The notes beneath the pieces are model-generated. The model worked only from the letters and a program-made list of their open reading frames with translations, made no database searches and was not told the DNA's origin. Made by a program: the position numbers and the translations under genes. Of a DNA stretch of 64,000 bases, positions 7,004 to 16,325 are shown one piece after another. Within the stretch, counting starts at the first letter, position 1. The number at the start of each line of letters is the position of its first letter. Source of the stretch: Sulfurimonas sp. (GTDB taxonomy: Bacteria > Campylobacterota > Campylobacteria > Campylobacterales > Sulfurimonadaceae); assembly GCA_021732045.1 (NCBI GenBank), contig JAKFWK010000002.1, positions 248,001 to 312,000 on the forward strand, given 5' to 3'.

Positions 7004-9198
7004 AATAATCCCTTCTCATCTAGTGGAACATATCCCATCTTTTTATAACCTCTTTGTCTCTTATTAAAACTTGACCTTAACATTGGAGTATTTTCATCGA
7101 AAAAATCAACTGCAATACACTCCTGCCCATCTCTGCCGATTCGTCCAAGATATTGAACTATTCTTCCCCAATATGAGACTGGCATAGTAAGAACAATGGC
7201 ATCAAGATGAGAAAAATCGATTCCTTCTCCTATAAAACTACTTGTAGATAAGATAATAGAAGATTTGGTAGCTTCTTTTAAAAACTCTTTTTTCATTTTT
7301 GATTTTAAACCGCCATGCACAAGAGTAGATTTTAGACCTATTGCATCAAGTAGATGGTATAAAATATTTAGATGTTCAATTCTCTCGCTAAGCACTAAAA
7401 TATTTCTTTTCTTTAGCTTTTCAATCTCAGAAATTATGAGATTATTTCTATCATAATCTTCCACCATCTCATTTAAAATAAGCCCAAAATCATCACTTAA
7501 TGCTTCAAATGGCGAAACAACAGTTTTTAAAGTATGAATTTTTCTAATCTCTTTTTTTGACTCATATGCAATTTCACCACACTGCATAAACATAATTGGA
7601 TGCATTCCATCTTGCCTTGCAGGTGTTGCACTGAGTCCCAAAACATATTTGCCTTTGAATTTTCTAAGAGGTATCTCAAATGAAACGGCTGGAATATGGT
7701 GCACTTCATCGATAATGATTTGTGAATACTCTTCAATGAGTTCAGGTCTATTTTTTAGTGACTGCAAAGTAGCTATATCTAAATTTGAGTTTAGTTTTTT
7801 CTTTCCATTACCAAGTTTTCCAATAGCTTTAATATCAACTTGAAAATACTCACAAAGTCGCTCAACCCATTGATCAAGAAGATTGCTTTTATTCACCAAG
7901 ATCAGCGTATTAACAGCTCTTTTTTCAAGAACTGCTGCCGCGACTGCTGTTTTTCCAAATCCTGGAGGAGCTATTAAAACTGCGTAATCTTGATTTAAAA
8001 CTTTTTCAAGTGCAAATTGTTGTTCATCTTTTAAAGTAAGAGTGAAAGTTAGTTTCTCAATAGGCTTTACAAATCGTTTATCTTCAATAAAAAGTTTTGC
8101 TTTATGAGAATTGAAAAGATTTAAAACTTTACTTGTAAGCCCTCTTGGAACAATAATATATCTTTCATTGAGATCAAATGATGTGATTATCCTTGGGGTA
8201 TTAAAAGTTGACTTTCTAAGATTTTGAAGCACAAAAAACTCTGGGTTTGAAAAGCTTGAGAGCCTTTGAAGTTTATTTAACACACCTTTAGAAAGATTTT
8301 GTTTTTCGATATACAAAGCATCGTACAATACAGCTTTTGTTGTTTTTGGGAAAACGAGTGGTTTATCCTGTTTAATCTCCCACGGCATAAGATTTTCATC
8401 ACTGTTTGAGTTTAGTAAATGCTCCCTTAAAATTGCAGCAACTTGATAAATAGATATTTTTGATATATTTTGTAAAATCTCCCACTGATTTGAAAACGGT
8501 TGCATAGTATCCATATCTATAAAAACCGTTTTATTTTCATTTCTTGAGCCATAATGCAGTGGCAGTGCGACTAGATTGCCAAGTGCATCAGGTGCCACAA
8601 AATCTTGGTTTGGAAACATCCTATCATAGCTTGTCATATCGATGCCACTACTTGCATCCATCACTTTTGTGATAATGATATCGCCTAATTTTCTTGCATC
8701 TTTTGCTTTTATAGGAAGTTCAAAGAAGTACCAAATATGGATGCCGTTACCAGATTTTGAAATCTCAAAAAGTGGCTTTAGTCCAAGAGATGATGATATT
8801 TGTTTTATTGCCCTCGCATCCTCCACAAAACTTGCTTTATCCAAATCTATCACTAAAAACTTCGCCATAGTTTGATTTACTACAACATAAGTACCAAGTC
8901 TTATTTTACCTTCGAGATGTTGTTGGATAATCTCATTTGATACAGGAATATAGTCACTTCCTTTAAATGTGTAAGTTGCTGGAGAGTATCCTTTTTTAAG
9001 CCCATCACGACTAATCCAATATTTTGCAAATACATCATTTCTACCTATAAAAAATGATTTAAAAAGTTCAATTTTCTGCTCTTTTGTAAAAGGTGAAAGG
9101 TGGTTTATTTGCTTTTTTATTTGGAGAATCTCATTTTCAAGTTGTGATTTTTGAGATTCTAAAAATTGTAGTTTTTTATGGAGTTCTTGAAGTGTCAT
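7000..9198 (-). CDS. TOTE-type archaeo-eukaryotic primase fused to SF2 helicase
   Basis: 732 residues from ATG 9198; a longer frame to 9234 would overlap the upstream ATPase. A short coiled coil (residues 1-40) is followed by a primase-polymerase domain typical of TOTE conflict systems: GYSPATYTF, KFLVIDLDKASF (metal Asp pair), EISKSGNGIHIWYFF near 155, and YDRMFPNQD near 190. The C-terminal half is a DEAD/DEAH helicase: Walker A APPGFGKTA near 408, IIIDEVHH near 493, GLSATPARQDG near 524, and motif VI QYLGRIGRDG near 700. The family couples primer synthesis or short DNA synthesis with unwinding, and is found in mobile and conflict loci. The ATPase gene 9210-10457 lies 11 bp upstream on the same strand, so the two form an operon. 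No separate nuclease is seen beside it. Confidence 0.85.
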   Translation of the reverse strand: MTLQELHKKLQFLESQKSQLENEILQIKKQINHLSPFTKEQKIELFKSFFIGRNDVFAKYWISRDGLKKGYSPATYTFKGSDYIPVSNEIIQQHLEGKIRLGTYVVVNQTMAKFLVIDLDKASFVEDARAIKQISSSLGLKPLFEISKSGNGIHIWYFFELPIKAKDARKLGDIIITKVMDASSGIDMTSYDRMFPNQDFVAPDALGNLVALPLHYGSRNENKTVFIDMDTMQPFSNQWEILQNISKISIYQVAAILREHLLNSNSDENLMPWEIKQDKPLVFPKTTKAVLYDALYIEKQNLSKGVLNKLQRLSSFSNPEFFVLQNLRKSTFNTPRIITSFDLNERYIIVPRGLTSKVLNLFNSHKAKLFIEDKRFVKPIEKLTFTLTLKDEQQFALEKVLNQDYAVLIAPPGFGKTAVAAAVLEKRAVNTLILVNKSNLLDQWVERLCEYFQVDIKAIGKLGNGKKKLNSNLDIATLQSLKNRPELIEEYSQIIIDEVHHIPAVSFEIPLRKFKGKYVLGLSATPARQDGMHPIMFMQCGEIAYESKKEIRKIHTLKTVVSPFEALSDDFGLILNEMVEDYDRNNLIISEIEKLKKRNILVLSERIEHLNILYHLLDAIGLKSTLVHGGLKSKMKKEFLKEATKSSIILSTSSFIGEGIDFSHLDAIVLTMPVSYWGRIVQYLGRIGRDGQECIAVDFFDENTPMLRSSFNKRQRGYKKMGYVPLDEKGLF

Positions 9199-9209
9199 AT
9201 CATCCGCTT

Positions 9210-10457
9210 CTAATATAAAAATCCAAATAGCCATAACGGTATTTTATTACCAAATCCAACTTCAATACTATCACTAGCTACAAAAGAATTTGGCATATCT
9301 TTTATCTGCTCAAAGCTTTTGCTTTTACCACCAACTTCAAAAGTATATTTCTCTTGACAATAAAAATCACCAACATTACTAGCAAAGACTCCATCGTCAT
9401 TAAGAGAAGGCTTATTTTTATAGTAGTTATCAAGTTGATTTACAAAAAATGTTTCTCGCAAGTTGCCAGTATTTGGTTCTTTTGTGTACATGAGATTAGT
9501 GTTGGCTAAATAAATTTTCTCTGGCTTATCAAAGTTTTTCATAGCAAGTGAATTTTGCATTAAAAGTTTTACAAGTCCTGCATCATCAAGTTTTGCAAGA
9601 TACTCTTTTAGTGTTCTATCATCAGTAATTTCAGCTGCTTTTTTAATATCACTCATATTTGGCTCAAACGGTACACTCTTGATAATAACCGATAGAAGCA
9701 TTTTTATTTTTTTTATGCTATTTCCATTGAGTTTTGGATAGACATTTAGAAGGTCACTTTCTATTGATACATTAATGTTTTGTTGCAGTGTTTGAAAAAA
9801 CAGAATCTCATTTGGCATTGAAAGATAGTAAGGATAGTAACCATGTTTGAGATAATCTTTAAAAAGAGGAATAATTTTTTTATCTTGTAGCTCAATTGTG
9901 TTTTTAATATCTGTAGCTATCTTTATATGATTTGTAATGATATCTTCTAAACTATAGTTGTCAAATACAAATCCATTATGAAGCTCTAAAAATTCTCTAA
10001 AGCTCATACCAACCATATTATACACAACTGCACGTCTGCTTAGGTCATGACTCCCTTTGTTAATCTGAAGTGCGGAACTACCAGTTGCAATAATTTTTAA
10101 TTTATCGAACCTGTCATAAATATTTTTAAGCTCGGCAGACCAACTTTCATATTTATGAATCTCATCAAAACACAAAAGCTTTCCACCATTGAGAACAAAC
10201 TCTTCGGCAATCTGAGTCATTGTAAATTTTGAAGAGATTTGTATATCATCAAGGTTTACATATAAAGCTTCATTATCTTTATAATTCTTTGTTATGTACT
10301 GTGCTACAGTAGTTGTTTTACCGATTCCTCTTGGACCAATGATGATAGAGAGCCTATGCTCTAAGTTTTTTGTTTTTATAAAATATCTTTGATAATCTTG
10401 ATTGTTTACAGTAATAAAATCTCGGCTTTTTATAAATAGTTCTTCAAGCATACTCAT
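9210..10457 (-). CDS. AAA ATPase of the DUF4143-like type
   Basis: 415 residues. Walker A is GPRGIGKTT near residue 40, Walker B is KLLCFDEIH near 100, and sensor 1 is IIATGSSAL near 127, followed by the LSRRAVVYNM arginine segment; the C-terminal third has a nuclease-like pattern with YCQEKYTFEVGGKSKS. This order is that of predicted AAA (AAA_14) plus DUF4143 ATPases common in archaea and bacteria, of uncertain role. The protein ends in IPLWLFGFLY, the same ten residues as the ATPase at 22767-23957 in this window, so the two are paralogues. It has its own promoter (10479-10507) and precedes the primase-helicase gene. A toxin-like or DNA-processing function is possible but is not shown by the sequence. 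Confidence 0.8.
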   Translation of the reverse strand: MSMLEELFIKSRDFITVNNQDYQRYFIKTKNLEHRLSIIIGPRGIGKTTTVAQYITKNYKDNEALYVNLDDIQISSKFTMTQIAEEFVLNGGKLLCFDEIHKYESWSAELKNIYDRFDKLKIIATGSSALQINKGSHDLSRRAVVYNMVGMSFREFLELHNGFVFDNYSLEDIITNHIKIATDIKNTIELQDKKIIPLFKDYLKHGYYPYYLSMPNEILFFQTLQQNINVSIESDLLNVYPKLNGNSIKKIKMLLSVIIKSVPFEPNMSDIKKAAEITDDRTLKEYLAKLDDAGLVKLLMQNSLAMKNFDKPEKIYLANTNLMYTKEPNTGNLRETFFVNQLDNYYKNKPSLNDDGVFASNVGDFYCQEKYTFEVGGKSKSFEQIKDMPNSFVASDSIEVGFGNKIPLWLFGFLY

Positions 10458-10478
10458 CCTTTATTGTAAAGTATCACT

Positions 10479-10507
10479 ATTATATCTAAAACTAATATGT
10501 AATGCAA
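10479..10507 (-). promoter_or_regulatory. sigma-70-type promoter of the ATPase/primase-helicase operon
   Basis: On the minus strand TTGCAT (10507-10502), a 17-bp spacer and a perfect TATAAT (10484-10479) lie 22 bp ahead of the ATPase ATG, with AAGGATG as ribosome-binding site. The match to the consensus is seen directly; use in the cell is inferred. Confidence 0.65.
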
Positions 10508-11058
10508 TACATAAATAAGCATAAAAAGATTAGTAATGCAAAACTGCATAACTTGCCAAACTGCGAAAGTATCTTGTATTCAGAGAAAAGATGTTGATAT
10601 TGCACAGTAAATCTATATTATTTCGATTTATTATGTAAAAAAAGATGATAGTAACAACAAACGATTGATCTTATAAAGTATTAATTCTGAAGTAGTCAAA
10701 GCCTTAAATTAATATAAAAAATATGCACAAGCTACACGAGAAATCAGCAACAATATCAGTTGAATTTCATGTATATTTCTCTTGTCTAAAAACTTGTCTA
10801 TTTTAAAAAAATTATCAATTTTAGACAAGAGTGCAAGTCAATAAAAATCCCTTAAAATAGATATTTCAGAGCTTTTTAAATGCAAAAAATGTCATCATAA
10901 TATACCCTTATCTGCATGCTAAACCCCCTTGTTTACGGCATTTCGAAGCCGTTGAAAATAAAACGTCACCAAAAACGTCACCAAAATCTTTGAAACTTAA
11001 AGCTGCTATCGAATTATTTTTTGCGTATTGTACAAAATAGAAGAAGCTATTGCTAATA
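10508..11058. repeat. gene-free region with 13-bp inverted repeat and tandem CGTCACCAAAA
   Basis: No coding frame is convincing here. CTCTTGTCTAAAA (10779-10791) and its exact reverse complement (10819-10831) form 13-bp arms around a 27-bp AT-rich spacer. ACGGC (10935 region) and GCCGT flank TTTCGAA in another short hairpin. From about 10964 the unit CGTCACCAAAA is repeated in tandem (AACGTCACCAAAAACGTCACC). A degenerate version of the same sequence is found at 46009-46031, after the polysaccharide locus. Such signals are typical of recombination junctions, but the function is unknown. Confidence 0.45.
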
Positions 11059-12447
11059 CTATAGCTTTTTAATTCTATCAATCTCTTCTTCTGTTAATAC
11101 AACATCATATACTTTATGCAGCTCTTCTTTTTTGAACTGATTCATTATTATGCCTATACGATATTCATCAATATCAATCACTTTATCATCAATAAAAAGA
11201 TTATTGTCATCTAGGTCCATATTATTTGAAACCATATAGAAAACGATAAACGAATGGAACTCTTTATAGATGCTATCCAAGTAATCTTCATCATCTGATG
11301 AAAGAACATATGGATTTTCTTTAAAACCATTCTCACTAAGGTCATCGATATAAGTATCAAGATGGTGCCTACTAGTTGCCTTCGAAGAGAACAGTTGTAG
11401 GTTTTGATAAAATTCATTTCGATTTAATTCGTTTTTAGAGTCATACGAATAAAATTGGTTCGTCAGCTTATAAATTGTGTTCGTGTTCAAACCTGCTTCA
11501 AGTCCAAATATCATCAACGGAATATACGATAAGCTAGATTTTTTTCCTTTGGTAAGTTCATAGTAAACATGAGCGAATTCTTTTATTCTCGCATATTTAG
11601 GTTTATCGGACAAAGCCCTAGTTTTCAACTTTGAACGAGAGTTTTCATTTGCAAAACAGGCAAAAAAGAACTCGACTGTAAAACCCTTCTTAATGGCTTC
11701 AATAAACAGTTCACTAGTAAAAGATTTTTCTTTGGTCAATAAAATGTTACTGGACTTATGTGATTGATCAATTTGAAATGCTTCGTTGAATCGATCTATA
11801 TTTTCAACTATTTTGTCTTTTACTCTTTTGATATCTGCTGTGCCTAAACAAAGATCTTTTTGTTCATCATCCAATGTCAATGATAGAATATGATCCTTTA
11901 CTTCTTGTAAGTCCAACTCATTGATATAAGTATTCATTGCTAAATATTGCTTCTTCTCTCTATCATCATCGTCTAAATAAGATTCAAGCAGCTTGATTGT
12001 CTCAAAATGTATTGTACGTTCTTCTTTCTCGAAAGGGATCGAATACTTATTATTTAGATCCATATCATGCTTCAATCCATCTATCTCTTCTCTAATCACC
12101 GAAGTATCATAGTTATGATCAAGTAGATAATCCATATATCTTACACTCACTTGTGTGTCAATGAAAAAGTTCAAGGATTCATGATATTCATGTGGGGGAA
12201 ATTTTTGAAGTTCTTGATTCAGGAGTGTTATTTCATTTTTCACATACTGCAAAAAAATCGATAAAAAATAGATGGATCCTATTTTGATGCCATTGGCATA
12301 CATGGTATCGTATAAGTCAAAATACCATGTATGCAAAAAGCTTTTACTGGTAATTTTTTTAGTGGATGTTTTTCGGTAGCTACCTACCTTATAAAATTGC
12401 GATCTTATATGCTCTTGTAATACATCGTTTTCAGACGAAAAATTCAT
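11059..12447 (-). CDS. hypothetical protein
   Basis: 462 residues, family not recognised. It is rich in Asp, Glu, Lys and Asn and predicted to be almost entirely helical, without signal peptide or membrane segment. The start ATG at 12447 is the first in the frame. No nucleotide-binding or catalytic motif was seen. It stands alone: 600 bp of gene-free sequence follows it and 377 bp separates it from the divergent excisionase-like gene at 12825. The isolated position next to an integrase suggests an accessory (cargo) gene, perhaps a defence or phage-exclusion gene, but this is only context. Confidence 0.65.
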   Translation of the reverse strand: MNFSSENDVLQEHIRSQFYKVGSYRKTSTKKITSKSFLHTWYFDLYDTMYANGIKIGSIYFLSIFLQYVKNEITLLNQELQKFPPHEYHESLNFFIDTQVSVRYMDYLLDHNYDTSVIREEIDGLKHDMDLNNKYSIPFEKEERTIHFETIKLLESYLDDDDREKKQYLAMNTYINELDLQEVKDHILSLTLDDEQKDLCLGTADIKRVKDKIVENIDRFNEAFQIDQSHKSSNILLTKEKSFTSELFIEAIKKGFTVEFFFACFANENSRSKLKTRALSDKPKYARIKEFAHVYYELTKGKKSSLSYIPLMIFGLEAGLNTNTIYKLTNQFYSYDSKNELNRNEFYQNLQLFSSKATSRHHLDTYIDDLSENGFKENPYVLSSDDEDYLDSIYKEFHSFIVFYMVSNNMDLDDNNLFIDDKVIDIDEYRIGIIMNQFKKEELHKVYDVVLTEEEIDRIKKL

Positions 12448-12824
12448 TGTTAATACTTTTATCTAGATGAGCACTATGCTCATGAAGTGCTCCCTTATTG
12501 TACCAAATACAACAAAAAAGTCTATGATTAAAAATTTCCCAGATGCCCACGGAGAACTGTCTCTTTTATCATGCTAGCTTCACGTTGCAGAGTCTAAAAT
12601 TGCGGTAACAAAAAGGAAAGGAGGTAGAGGATATACAAAGGCTGAGGGAAAAACATCTGTAGTTGGTAGCTCAATGTTCAACCCGATAAAGACAATAGGT
12701 GACTATCAGCTTAGCGCTGAAGTTTATTGATAGACGAGATTCTATCCAAAACCAATGAAATATACGGCATACGTCAATGATATGTCACGACTTAAACTAT
12801 AAAATTTTGTAAAGGAGAACCATT
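12448..12824. other. intergenic region between divergent genes
   Basis: No plausible gene. It should hold the promoters for the minus-strand gene at 12447 and the plus-strand gene at 12825. TATAAA at about 12798-12803 and AAAGGAG at 12812-12818 just before the ATG at 12825 are visible. If the element 12825-19870 is integrated, its left end (attL) may be here, but no direct repeat with the right side was found by eye. Confidence 0.35.
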
Positions 12825-13166
12825 ATGTTTGAAGAATTATTAGAGAAGATCAACATCATCGAGAAGAATATGTCTCTGCTATTGGACTTGCATTTGCAGC
12901 AGACCAATAGTCTCACAACGTACAATGAGGTCGCCCTATTCTTGGGCAAGACTAAACGCACGATCTTTAACTATATCAAAGAGTCAAAGCTTGTGCGGGA
13001 CCAGCATTACTACATCAATACAGCAGGCAAGGCGGTTTTTATTCCAAAAGCGATCGTGGAGTTCAAGCAGAGCTCTTTCCAAACTCAGAGCGTCAATAAC
13101 AGTAATGCATGCGGATCAAGGGTAATGCATCCCGTAGCATCTAAAATGCTCCAAGGTGTAGCGTGA
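12825..13166 (+). CDS. helix-turn-helix protein, excisionase-like
   Basis: 113 residues with AAAGGAG ahead of the ATG. An N-terminal helical stretch (1-35) may be a coiled coil; residues 33-75 hold TTYNEVALFLGKTKRTIFNYI, a MerR/AlpA-like helix-turn-helix with the wing VRDQHYYINTAGKAVF. The last 30 residues are Ser/Asn-rich. Such proteins act as recombination directionality factors or regulators next to integrase genes. Its stop overlaps the integrase start (GTGA), so the two are translationally coupled, which supports a function in integration or excision. The GC content is higher than in the flanking defence region. Confidence 0.7.
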   Translation: MFEELLEKINIIEKNMSLLLDLHLQQTNSLTTYNEVALFLGKTKRTIFNYIKESKLVRDQHYYINTAGKAVFIPKAIVEFKQSSFQTQSVNNSNACGSRVMHPVASKMLQGVA

Positions 13167-14332
13167 AACTATCCGTCAATACCTATATCGCCATTATGGG
13201 AATCAAGTTCACGGTCAAAGAGAAGCATGGCCGCTGGCATATTGCCTTCTCTCATGGTAGAAAGCGCATTAACAGATCCAGTGGATTAGAAGCATCGAAG
13301 AACAATTTAGTAGTGATCAAAAAAGAGGTTCTGCCACAAATTGCTCAGGAGTTGGTGGCTTCGGTGCAGTCTGTACAGAGTCCTATCAATACCGTAGATG
13401 ATATGACTCTAGACAGCTTTTCCGAATCTTTTTTCATTTTGCACAAAGAGAACGTGAGAGGTCATGTGCATGCAAGGTCTGTAGGTAACTATGAGCAGCA
13501 CATACTCCCTTACTTTAAAGGCAGAAAGCTTAACTCCATTAAGCCGATGGAGTTGGAGTCGTGGCAGAACAGATTGTTGCTCAAATACAAGCCATTGAGT
13601 GTACAAAAGTATCGGAGCATCTTTTACAGTATCTTCACAAAAGCGTATCAAAACGAGCTCATTGCCAAGAACCCATTTGATATCGTGACGGCTCCAAAGC
13701 TCAAAAATAGGAACTTCAGCTCAGATGAAAGCGAAGCGATCAATCCTTTCACACAAAAAGAGATCGATACTTTGCTATCGGTGGAGGATGATGATACCTA
13801 TATGCCAAACTTCATCAAGCTGATGTCGAATAGCGGGATGAGACCCGGCGAGCTCATATCGCTTACATGGAAAGACATTGACTTTGAAAATAGGTCAATA
13901 AATGTGAATAAAACAACAGTAAACGGAAAAGTAGGCTTACCCAAGACAGCTTCAAGTGTAAGAGTGATAGACATGATACAAGGCGCCTATGAAGCACTAG
14001 AAGCTCAGTATCAACTTAACGGCAATATGGAGTATGTATTTACAAATTCCAGCCACAAAAGGTTTTACAGCCATGACATCATCAACATCAACTTGAAAAA
14101 AAGGCTAAAAGCGCAGGGGATTGAAGTGCGATCACTTTACCAATTTCGACACAGTTTTTCGAGCCGAATGATACAAAGTGGAATTGACATCACATGGGTG
14201 AGCACCATGCTAGGTCATAAAGACAGCTCAATCACCCTACAGATCTACACTAAATACATCCATGAGGACAATAATACAAGACTTAACAATCTTGACAAAA
14301 TAAACCAAAAATTTAAAGGAACAACAAAATGA
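13163..14332 (+). CDS. tyrosine site-specific integrase
   Basis: 389 residues from GTG 13163 (overlapping the upstream stop); ATG 13196, which begins MGIKFTVKEKHGRW, is a possible alternative start. The N-terminus looks like the three-stranded arm-binding domain of phage integrases, then a SAM-like core-binding domain (about 80-170), then the catalytic domain: SGMRPGELISL (first Arg, near 225), the box LYQFRHSFSSRM near 328 (Tyr in place of the His, as in several phage integrases), MLGHKDSS near 350 and TKYIH with the nucleophilic Tyr near 365. It would integrate the element into a host attachment site; no tRNA gene is visible next to it. The next gene overlaps by 4 bp. Confidence 0.92.
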   Translation: MKLSVNTYIAIMGIKFTVKEKHGRWHIAFSHGRKRINRSSGLEASKNNLVVIKKEVLPQIAQELVASVQSVQSPINTVDDMTLDSFSESFFILHKENVRGHVHARSVGNYEQHILPYFKGRKLNSIKPMELESWQNRLLLKYKPLSVQKYRSIFYSIFTKAYQNELIAKNPFDIVTAPKLKNRNFSSDESEAINPFTQKEIDTLLSVEDDDTYMPNFIKLMSNSGMRPGELISLTWKDIDFENRSINVNKTTVNGKVGLPKTASSVRVIDMIQGAYEALEAQYQLNGNMEYVFTNSSHKRFYSHDIININLKKRLKAQGIEVRSLYQFRHSFSSRMIQSGIDITWVSTMLGHKDSSITLQIYTKYIHEDNNTRLNNLDKINQKFKGTTK

Positions 14333-15576
14333 GTAAACTTAATACAATACAATTCACGGTACAAACGGAAGATCAAGTCTTCAAAAACAAGCTACTGGCT
14401 TTTATAGGAACGCAGGAACTAGTTCGTTCCAGTTCTGATGATTACACATACAAACTAAACTTAGTGGATGATTTTCTCACAATGTTTGGTAGCGGTGGAG
14501 CTGCAAAATACAAAGACGCTGTAAAAAACGATGGAAATGATTTTTTTTATTTGCATATTGATGGTAGTAATTACAGTTTTTCTTTTGAAAATATAGCAGA
14601 GTTGTATGAATTCCCTGAAGTTGAAGGAGTCAAAGGAGGCATTAAAGGTCTTTATCTTGCGTATAACTTTATATTTTCAGACCAAAACCTAATACAAAAA
14701 AGACAAAAAATAATTAAAAATTTTATGGATTTTATACGGGTAGAAGGATTACTTGAATCTTCTGTGATCAATAGTCTTTCATTTGTTTCAGAAATTGGTT
14801 CTCGACGATATGCTAATGTTTTCAAACAACAAATAAAAGGTGAAGTACCGATTACAACAGAAGATCAACAGAAAGACATGTATACGGGAAGCGTTGATTA
14901 TTATAAAGCTTATATCAAACATCCACAAGAGATCATCGATATACACAGAATTGATAAGGGCGAGGTCAAAGTAAATGTCAATGATATAGGTGAAGATAAA
15001 GTACTCAAAATGCTAAAGGAATCCGTTAAAGAAGCATTTTATCAGATCAGAAAGTTACATATCAAAAAGGATACTCGCGGTTATTACATTCACGCGGATG
15101 AGAGTTGTCTTAAAGTATGGAATAAGCCCGTTGAAATTTCCACTGATATCTTTGTGGAATTTAAACCTGTACTAATTGATTTGCGGAACTTTTACGGCAT
15201 ATATGCTCCAATAAGACAAGAGCGCACTGCGAAAATATACAACAGTGAGATGGTGGTTTCTAATGAAGTGTACTATGGCCTCGAGAATGCAGAGCGGGCG
15301 CGTACGGTTTTTGTTGGACGCGAGGAGAGATGTTATCAAAAAGTGCATGAAGTTAAAATGATCTCGAAAGATCGACATGCTTTTATGCTGGAGATAAATG
15401 ATTGGAAAATCACGGATGAAAAGGTTTTACAATCTCATAATCAGAATACATACACATTGGGCGATGATATCGAAGATTTGGTCAAGCATATTGATAAAAT
15501 CCCAAAATTTTCGAACATTACTCCAAAAATTTCAAGCTGTGATACTAGAGAGGCTTTGAAATCGCTACTATCGTAA
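14329..15576 (+). CDS. hypothetical protein coupled to integrase
   Basis: 415 residues, family not recognised. It begins at an ATGA overlap with the integrase stop, so both are expressed together. The protein is soluble, mixed alpha/beta, with no transmembrane segment and no clear catalytic motif. The second half is beta-rich (for example IFVEFKPVLIDLRN). Base composition drops again compared with the integrase. Its convergent neighbour 15568-16059 overlaps its 3' end by 9 bp. As a gene cotranscribed with an integrase it is likely element cargo. Confidence 0.65.
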   Translation: MSKLNTIQFTVQTEDQVFKNKLLAFIGTQELVRSSSDDYTYKLNLVDDFLTMFGSGGAAKYKDAVKNDGNDFFYLHIDGSNYSFSFENIAELYEFPEVEGVKGGIKGLYLAYNFIFSDQNLIQKRQKIIKNFMDFIRVEGLLESSVINSLSFVSEIGSRRYANVFKQQIKGEVPITTEDQQKDMYTGSVDYYKAYIKHPQEIIDIHRIDKGEVKVNVNDIGEDKVLKMLKESVKEAFYQIRKLHIKKDTRGYYIHADESCLKVWNKPVEISTDIFVEFKPVLIDLRNFYGIYAPIRQERTAKIYNSEMVVSNEVYYGLENAERARTVFVGREERCYQKVHEVKMISKDRHAFMLEINDWKITDEKVLQSHNQNTYTLGDDIEDLVKHIDKIPKFSNITPKISSCDTREALKSLLS

Positions 15577-16059
15577 ATGGTGGACAACGATATCTTTGTT
15601 GTCCTCTTTCTTTTCGTGTAAATAAAACTCGTTATAAACGCTGTTAATATTATACTTACTGTTGGGCTTTTTTGCATTTTTGAGGTTCAGCTTATCGTTG
15701 AAAAAATTACCATCAACGGATCTTAGTTTTCGCATAAAGTAAATTGAGGAGTACTTCGTACCCTCAAGGGCGTTAAAATAGTTCGCCAAGTGCTTCTTTA
15801 AAATCCTTCCCATGAAAAATGCTTCTCGTAACTCTTGATAAAGTTCCGTATTGATCGTGTTTTGAAAACGGTCGAAATAATGTATATCTTTTTTTTTAAT
15901 CGCTTCTATGAAGGTTTCAATCCTATTGACTGTACTTACAATGGGTGGCGTTTGTTCAGGTGCAACTGCTGATATTAATGAATCTCCACTATCGCTTCGA
16001 TGCAAATCTTTTATGTCAATTGCTGGAAGACTTTTATACTGGTCAGTAAGATTGATCAT
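15568..16059 (-). CDS. hypothetical protein
   Basis: 163 residues, not recognised. Residues about 45-110 are helical (IETFIEAIKKKDIHYFDRF and following), and the C-terminus is charged. No membrane segment. It converges with the preceding gene and overlaps it by 9 bp. Upstream at 16234 a TTG-initiated frame of 63 codons overlaps its start and could be a small partner membrane protein, but support for that is weak. Element gene of unknown role. Confidence 0.5.
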   Translation of the reverse strand: MINLTDQYKSLPAIDIKDLHRSDSGDSLISAVAPEQTPPIVSTVNRIETFIEAIKKKDIHYFDRFQNTINTELYQELREAFFMGRILKKHLANYFNALEGTKYSSIYFMRKLRSVDGNFFNDKLNLKNAKKPNSKYNINSVYNEFYLHEKKEDNKDIVVHHLR

Positions 16060-16281
16060 TGTTTCGCCTTTTGTTATGTGAGTATACCAAATGAACCCCC
16101 ATAATAAGCCCCATATTTATATAAATATTAACCCTCACTTTAAACCAACATAACAAACCCCCCATATGTAAGAGATATTCCAGCGGTTTGATGCCTTTTA
16201 ACGCGAAGTAATATTTATTGTCTTTTCGCTCCAACTCACCAGCAAATAATTTCTTGTCCTAACAAATAGATAGGATGTTAT

Positions 16282-16311
16282 ATAAGTTAATTTTATAACA
16301 CTTTAACTTAT
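16282..16311. promoter_or_regulatory. inverted repeat ahead of AlpA-like gene, possible operator
   Basis: ATAAGTTAA (16282-16290) and TTAACTTAT (16303-16311) are exact 9-bp inverted arms around a 12-bp AT-rich centre, ending 14 bp ahead of the ATG at 16326 and just before the AAGGAGA ribosome-binding site. The position fits an operator for autoregulation. The rest of 16060-16281 holds no convincing gene. Confidence 0.45.
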
Positions 16312-16325
16312 CGCAAGGAGAGACA

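Noticed and set aside
16043..16234. 63-codon minus-strand frame with TTG start and hydrophobic middle
   Set aside because: Reads partly like a protein (YYFALKGIKPLEYLLHMGG) and overlaps the start of the next gene, but the start codon is weak and no site precedes it; kept only as a note.
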